Below are positions 58,865-64,000 of a DNA stretch of 64,000 nucleotides, piece after piece (position 1 is the first letter of the stretch; every line of letters starts with the position of its first letter). The DNA comes from Lentinula raphanica (taxonomy: Eukaryota > Basidiomycota > Agaricomycetes > Agaricales > Omphalotaceae), in NCBI GenBank assembly GCA_027919835.1, contig JANVFP010000004.1, positions 434,001 to 498,000 on the forward strand, in the 5' to 3' direction. Position numbers and translations under genes: made by a program. The notes below the pieces were generated by a model, which did not search any database, was not told the DNA's origin, and was given only the letters and a program-made list of their open reading frames with translations.

Positions 58865-60065
58865 CTAGACGAACTCGAGGGGATGTTCATCAGTATCGCT
58901 TATAACAATATCATAAGGTTCAGCAAATGCTACAGCCTCTAGCTGTGCTTGGAGCTTCGATGCAAGGACAGGAAGGTAACCTCGCTCGGTGTTTGTGTGT
59001 CCACCTGCACAACTATCAACAATCCACTCATGAAGGAAATATTGATAGTCACTCACATAGAATAACGTTCGTTCCTGCAGCGATTGCTGCTAACACCTCA
59101 TGCTGCAAAGTAACACTAGCATTGAGAACAACACAATCAATTTGAGATGAAGAAGACGACTTGCGTGTTGCATTTCTCCCGTGAAATACAAATCAGCCTT
59201 CTTTCCAGCAAAAACTGACCCTCCACTTCCTGCGCAGATAGCAATTGTCTGGACCAATGCAGAGGCTCTCAAGCCATCTTTCGGGCTCACAGCATACCCT
59301 ACTTGAACTATCGAAAAACATCAATCATCGATTGCACAGGAGTAAAAATTCCTCAACGTACTTTGCGATAGATTCAGGTATTCTTTCACCCTTTTCTCAA
59401 TCACACCCATCGTCACCGGCGTCTGCAAGGATACCAGTCTTCCCAATGCTCCCTCACTTTCCCCACTCGGTGAAAACTTCTCTGCCTGAAGAGGGCGTAC
59501 GGTTCCAGTTGTTGTGCCTCCCATGATTCCTTCGGCAAGCCAGTCATTGATACCTCCCCATGTACAATCGAGCGCTGTATGAGGACAATAGACAGAGATA
59601 CCGTTGGCGGCACATCGAAGTAAAGAAGCTTGGAGGGGATTTGCCATCGTGAAGGATTTGAGAGCACCGAAGATAGTTGGATGATACGCGACGATGACCG
59701 ATGCTTTGGACGCTATAGACTCATTGACTACAGCAGTGGTGAGGCTACGAACAGAAAACGCGGTCAGCACAGTGAAAAACCAATGAAGTAATTCCAAGCT
59801 CTACTCAATCGTCAGCATGACCCGGTGTCGTTCGGTGCGTGCCAAAGGTGTTTCTGTGGATGCAATGAGCACCCAGCTCATGTAGCAATAGTGTGTATTT
59901 CACCTAAGAGGAGTCCGACCTGAAGATAAGAGGTTCGATTCTTTCACCTTGTACGACGAAAATGGAGATGTAATTGCTAACATTATCGAATGACTCGGCT
60001 AGTCTGAGCGGAGCAATTTTCTCCATAGCGGCCATGACAGCTTTGAGGAATGGGCCAGACATCAT
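58865..60065 (-). CDS. NIF3: NIF3 family protein (YbgI/NGG1-interacting factor 3), 286 aa
   Basis: Exons 60065-59982, 59919-59904 (16 nt), 59853-59805, 59744-59362, 59307-59165, 59102-59057 and 59004-58865 (287 codons). Recognisable blocks: MEKIAPLRLAESFDN then VGLLLG, VIVAYHPTIFGALKS, VYCPHTALDCTWGGINDWLA, VGYAVSPKDG, LYFTGEMQHHEVLAA and GHTNTERGYLP. The metal-binding histidines (YHP, HTALD, GHTNTE) are all present. NIF3 proteins are conserved dinuclear-metal hydrolase-like proteins of uncertain function, called GTP cyclohydrolase I type 2 in databases. The fifth intron has a GC donor (CAC/GCAAGT...TTGCAG), which is needed to restore HHEVLAA. An adjacent upstream coding region may extend this gene; see the next entry. 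Confidence 0.88.
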
Positions 60066-60096
60066 GGAGGATGGAAGATGTGATAAAAGGGCCGTA

Positions 60097-61189
60097 AAAC
60101 GTGAAGCCTAAAAACTTGAAGGTCGAAAGCCTACATACAAGGAGTAGCGTAATAGCACGTGCAAGAAAAGTTTCTGCAAACTTGTCAATTGTCTCCCATG
60201 TCCATTCCGAATTGCTCTTGGCATATCGCACTGCTATTGGAGGAATTTGAGCTCTGCAGCCATACTGAATTTTGCCTCGAGCACGGCGTGCGCATTCGTC
60301 TCTCCTATCATCTCTGACAGTCCCAAGGGAGGTTCCCTGACAAATATCTAAATCAACCGATGCTAAGGTCAAGCTCCTCGCATTGCTTCGTCGAGCCCTC
60401 AGAATACCATGAATCACTCGCCGCTGTTTCGTCGAACCTCCTGCGTCTAGTGGAGTTGAACGCGCTGGATATCGAATATTGAACCACAAGAACGCGTGAG
60501 GCAACGAGCCATTCAACACATCATCAACTTCGTGACGACAAGCTCTGGATTAATAGCATCGACTGTCTTTGCGTGGTCCTCCAAGGATCATCAATCTACG
60601 AGTCTGACTCGGGAGACTAACGACAATCCCGTTTCCATCACATCTGTGAGCTGGCTTCGGGAAGAATCATTAGAATGTCAGAGAATGATGGAGGCCGAGC
60701 CGACTGCTCCTGTGGCACGGACGGTATCGGTCCCTGTCTAACTTGCTTGGCCATCTTACCAAAGGAGAAGACGGGCGGGCGGACTCGTTATTGAGTGGGT
60801 ACACGATGCAGGAGTTGTGGGGCTAGGGACTGCCCGGAGACTTCAAGAGCTGCGGGAAGTCCTTGGGAACGAGGGCAAGAACTTCTCATCAACTTCTCTG
60901 GAGATCAGCAAATCCAAATTCTTCGTGCGAGCAGGACACGACATGATCAGAGTAGACTTCGAGTTTTCAATGAAGTTCAATTTATCTCGGGAGCTCGAAG
61001 ACAACTCAAGACTCAAAGGCGACAGAAGGCAGGGAACATACCTTCAACCTTGTGGATGAGGTATTCGCGTGCGGTCTCGCCATTTTGCCCCCATTTCTTG
61101 ATATTGTTCTCTGAGAGCAGATCCGTATCTGAACTTGCGTACTAAATTTTAAGGTAAGCGCCTTCAGTGTCTACATCGAAGCTCATTTA
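60097..61189 (-). CDS. Unrecognised minus-strand coding region abutting NIF3 (tentative)
   Basis: The downstream part is a continuous frame of about 145 codons (from about 60535 to 60097) with protein-like content: EVDDVLNGSLPHAFLWFNIR and KSNSEWTWETIDKFAETFLA. Upstream fragments that can be spliced to it include FSDILMILPEASSQ (about 60650) and DTDLLSENNIKKWGQNGETA (about 61110). A start ATG could be at 61189. Exon joins are uncertain and two of the needed introns would be only 31-33 nt, below the usual size here. One of these would put the region in frame with NIF3 start sequence. No family is recognised. It may be a separate gene, an N-terminal extension of NIF3, or a decaying gene. Confidence 0.35.
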
Positions 61190-61501
61190 ACAGCCTAATG
61201 CAGTGTCCTTCGCTTTTCATCCATGCTTTTTGGACGTTGTTGTAGTTTAAACAAAAGCTTTCCTCCTCGCCTTTTCGAGCAATTTCGGGGCCTTGTTTAG
61301 AGTCGGCGCTTACAGGCTTTACAATACAAAATCCGAACCATCTGTGTGTCCCATCACTGACAACTCGCTGTTGCTAGTTACTCATCAAGGCTATTGTTCT
61401 TCATCCTACAAGGCCGGACAGTATAACATGCGCCATTTTCCGAGGACGAATCGCTATCGAAGACCTTTCTACTTGGGAGGCCTGCATCTTGTCCGACGAA
61501 C

Positions 61502-62818
61502 ATGGGTTTTCTACGAAAGCTATGTCCATGCTTCAATCCTAAACCAAGCTCGTTCCCGCCGTCACATTCCTCACTTCGGATAATCAAGCGTGAACGCCGC
61601 TCGAACGCCAGAACTACTACTTCCCCTCATGTTGATGCAGCCGCTCCTCTCCCTCCACGCCACATTTCTCGGTCCAGGCGTCATAGGCGCTCACACAGAT
61701 CTCGACGTGTGCCTGTATCATCTGGTTATCATGTGCTCCCCTCTTATCCAATTCCTGACCCAAATGTATCGTCTGGACCCATACCGTCGTCGAGGTTCAT
61801 ACCACCGCAAGACGGCGGGGCTCCTTCTCCGGCCCATTCGCCTCAGAATAGGCATACCCGTGCGTGTCTCGAATGTCTGAGTTGCCTTTCTTAACATTGA
61901 TCTGATCTCTCAGTTCGACATCGGATTTCTGAAGCTTTCATACAAGAATACGAACCAGGCGGCTTTGGCCCTCCGGTGGTCACCACAGGGCCGCCTTTAC
62001 AGGAGGAATGGATCAACAATGGAAAGAAAAAGTTCACCTACTCCAATGCTGATGTGATATGGAGAGCGAACGATAGAAGAGTGCATTGGGGTGGGAGTCA
62101 AGCAAATACCCAAGATACGACTGACAACGGGCAGGATTCTCACTTTGGTTCTCCAAGGTCACGACCAGGCTTCTTGGATCCTAGGAACTCACCGCAAATG
62201 CCCCCTGCACCTTTGCTTCGTACTGTACCTCTTCCCGACCCGGACACGGATTTCATGCACCATTTTCAAAATCCCCAACCGAGTCCAGTTGTACACCCTC
62301 TCCTTCGAACCTCATCTCCGTATGAGTCACTTCCCTATCTCCTCTGGGATATCCTACGCCCACCACGGACCATTCACGCATACCACGCTATATCAAGAAC
62401 ACCTCGGCTAGATCCTAATTTCGACGCCTCAATTCCACCATTGCACCGGCTGAGAATAACCCTCTCAACTCCGAATATGAAGTTCTGGATGCAACGATGG
62501 GGCGTGATACGTGTAATTGCTTCGGCCCACCTATATGTCACCCTTGGAGATATCCTTCAAGCTATCTATGATTATTTTCACACTTCTCTAACGCAAGAGG
62601 ATTTCACTGTCATATCAAATGGACCTTGGAGAGGCGTCTTGGAACAAGCAAGGATGAAGAGATATCTCGTTGAACAGTCGGTCGTGGGCAGTGCAGTAGA
62701 AAGAAACTATGTACGTGCGGATCTGTTGAACGGAAATACGCTTTTTGGTGGTTTGCGATGGAATAGAGAGATTCGTAGAGTTGACTGTTGGGAGCTTGTC
62801 CTGCGTCATAACATATAG
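61502..62818 (+). CDS. DUF6699-type basidiomycete protein with lipidation-like N-terminus, 425 aa
   Basis: Exons 61502-61874 and 61914-62818 (426 codons) across a short 39-bp GTCTGA...CTCAG intron. It begins MGFLRKLCPCF: Gly2 with basic residues and two cysteines, as in N-myristoylated and palmitoylated proteins. Then a Ser/Arg/His-rich stretch (RSRRHRRSHRSRR), a Pro-rich linker, and the C-terminal domain from about residue 265: LPYLLWDILRPPRTIHAY, LHRLRITLSTPNMKFWM, ILQAIYDYFH and RRVDCWELVL. The WD-PP start and closing WEL block fit DUF6699, a family of unknown function expanded in Agaricomycetes. Family call from memory. Confidence 0.78.
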
Positions 62819-64000
62819 TACCAACAAGCTTTTTAACCCGTGCCTACGTCACGGTGAATGGATCACCTTCAAAAAAGTTGGGCAAATTCATAAATATTCA
62901 GGAAATAAATCTAGCTTGTCAAGGAGCATTGAAACTTGGTGAAGCTCTTGTGCCTCCAGTGCTAAACATTCTGTGCACTTCTAAGTTCTCTCATTGGTCT
63001 TTTTTTTTTTTGTATTCTTAAGATAACTGCTAGCAAGTAAGGCTAAGTACTAAGGCATGGGGAGCATTATCGCTCCATCCTATGTGTTTGTGTAAACTAC
63101 TTTGTCTGTATGTATAGTAGAGCTGGTGGTATAGTGAATTGTCCTGGTTTGAGTGTCATGCGTAAGGGTGGTTTTCGACCTTTCAGGCTTTAAAGAGGAG
63201 AAGAGAGGAAATTCTTTACTTCGCTTCCACACTCTGTCCCACTAAAGTTCCCTTTGCGGGCATAACCGCTCCGTGGCCTCATGGCTCTTGCTGAACTTGG
63301 GCGGCATCCTCAGTGTTCCTCCTCACTGAGTTTGCCAAATCCCACGCAACTGAGTTGCAACCTCAGCACACCAATGCCCGGTAACGAGGTAATAAAGTCG
63401 GTTCTTAGTATAATGCCTTATGACAGGTCACTTAGCACGAACACAGAGTACGACTTCACGGATTCGTCAATCAAATCGTATTTATAGCGAGGTGTGGGGC
63501 GTTGTCAGAGATTCCACACTATCTTATATCTCAAGTCGAACGCAGTCTTGTAAGATCTTTTAGATCAGCAATACTGGTCAGCAGAATGAAGTGACACGGA
63601 TATACCAGTCGTAAGATCTGGACTATGGGTTTGTTTTGAGCGGCTTCCACTCGGATAAGGGTTTTTAGGCTCGGAAAGCAATGGGGTACCAGACGTTATG
63701 GTAGACCAATCGATTCCGCTCCCGGGTGAAGCAGTACTGATCACTATTCTCAGTAAAACCTCGAAGATCACGCAGATCACCAATCACTACGTGTCCACTT
63801 GAACAGAGCCACCAAAACTCTGCACATTCACTTGGCACAACCTGAGACCAAGTCCTCTGTATCTCCGGAACGGAGTCTACCTTCAACTAGCAAGTGACAG
63901 ACACCAAGTCAAACCACTCAAAAGTCGGGCTTATCGCGATGAAGTAACACACTTAATCTGCAAGGTCCGGTACGGCTTAGAAGCCTTTACTCCCACGTAT
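62819..64000. other. Right-end region without a supported gene
   Basis: 62819-63240 is AT-rich with a T11 run near 63001-63011. A 68-codon plus-strand frame at 63281-63487 and a 73-codon minus-strand frame at 63665-63886 (with EFWWLCSSGHVVIGDLRDLR) look protein-like but cannot be joined to other exons inside the window. The latter may be the end of a gene entering from the right edge. Confidence 0.35.

Noticed and set aside
63665..63886. 73-codon minus-strand frame with coding-like composition
   Set aside because: Could be the end of a gene from beyond the right edge, but no splice join to the preceding sequence keeps frame, so it was not called.
1..64000. A functional gene cluster (secondary metabolism, mating type or defence)
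   Set aside because: Neighbouring genes are unrelated housekeeping functions; no polyketide, peptide synthetase, terpene cyclase, homeodomain or NLR domains were seen.

Overview
The window is nuclear DNA of a filamentous basidiomycete, most likely Agaricomycotina. The evidence is dense genes split by many 45-80 bp GT-AG introns, typical basidiomycete proteins (a DUF6699 protein, a Zys3-like cysteine-rich secreted peptide, small secreted orphans), a Ty3/gypsy retrotransposon with a chromodomain-like segment, and MITEs. The species cannot be named from this sequence. All gene models were spliced by hand; total coding lengths were checked to be multiples of three for every gene except the partial TFC4 (1-3731) and the tentative model at about 60.1-61.2 kb.

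Left arm (1-28.3 kb): the 3' part of TFIIIC subunit TFC4, a small secreted protein, a SET5-type methyltransferase, a very long RasGEF (Lte1/Cdc25-like), histone chaperone ASF1, a second small secreted protein, a mitochondrial helical-repeat protein divergent from the proteasomal deubiquitinase UBP6, a tandem duplication with one truncated and one intact small secreted protein, and BAP31.

Middle (28.3-45.3 kb): a transposon island. Five palindromic elements share ends (CATCAG...CTGATG) and each has its own matching 2-bp target duplication. The largest has been split by a 9.4-kb LTR retrotransposon (5-bp duplication GGGGG) and by a 766-bp hAT-like MITE (8-bp duplication CTGAGCAC). Two more members of the family sit inside the retrotransposon; one of them is inserted in frame in the polyprotein. 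A solo LTR with an ATGAG duplication and decayed sequence complete the island.

Right arm (45.3-64 kb): a Zys3-like secreted peptide, eIF2 gamma divergent from a RING-CH membrane E3 ligase, two tandem SR-type splicing factors with the same exon pattern, MCM10, two unrecognised small genes, NIF3 with a GC-AG intron, an unrecognised minus-strand coding region that abuts NIF3, and a DUF6699 protein with a lipidation-like N-terminus. The conserved genes cover transcription, chromatin, splicing, translation, replication and protein turnover and form no pathway. The accessory content is the secreted proteins and the mobile elements.
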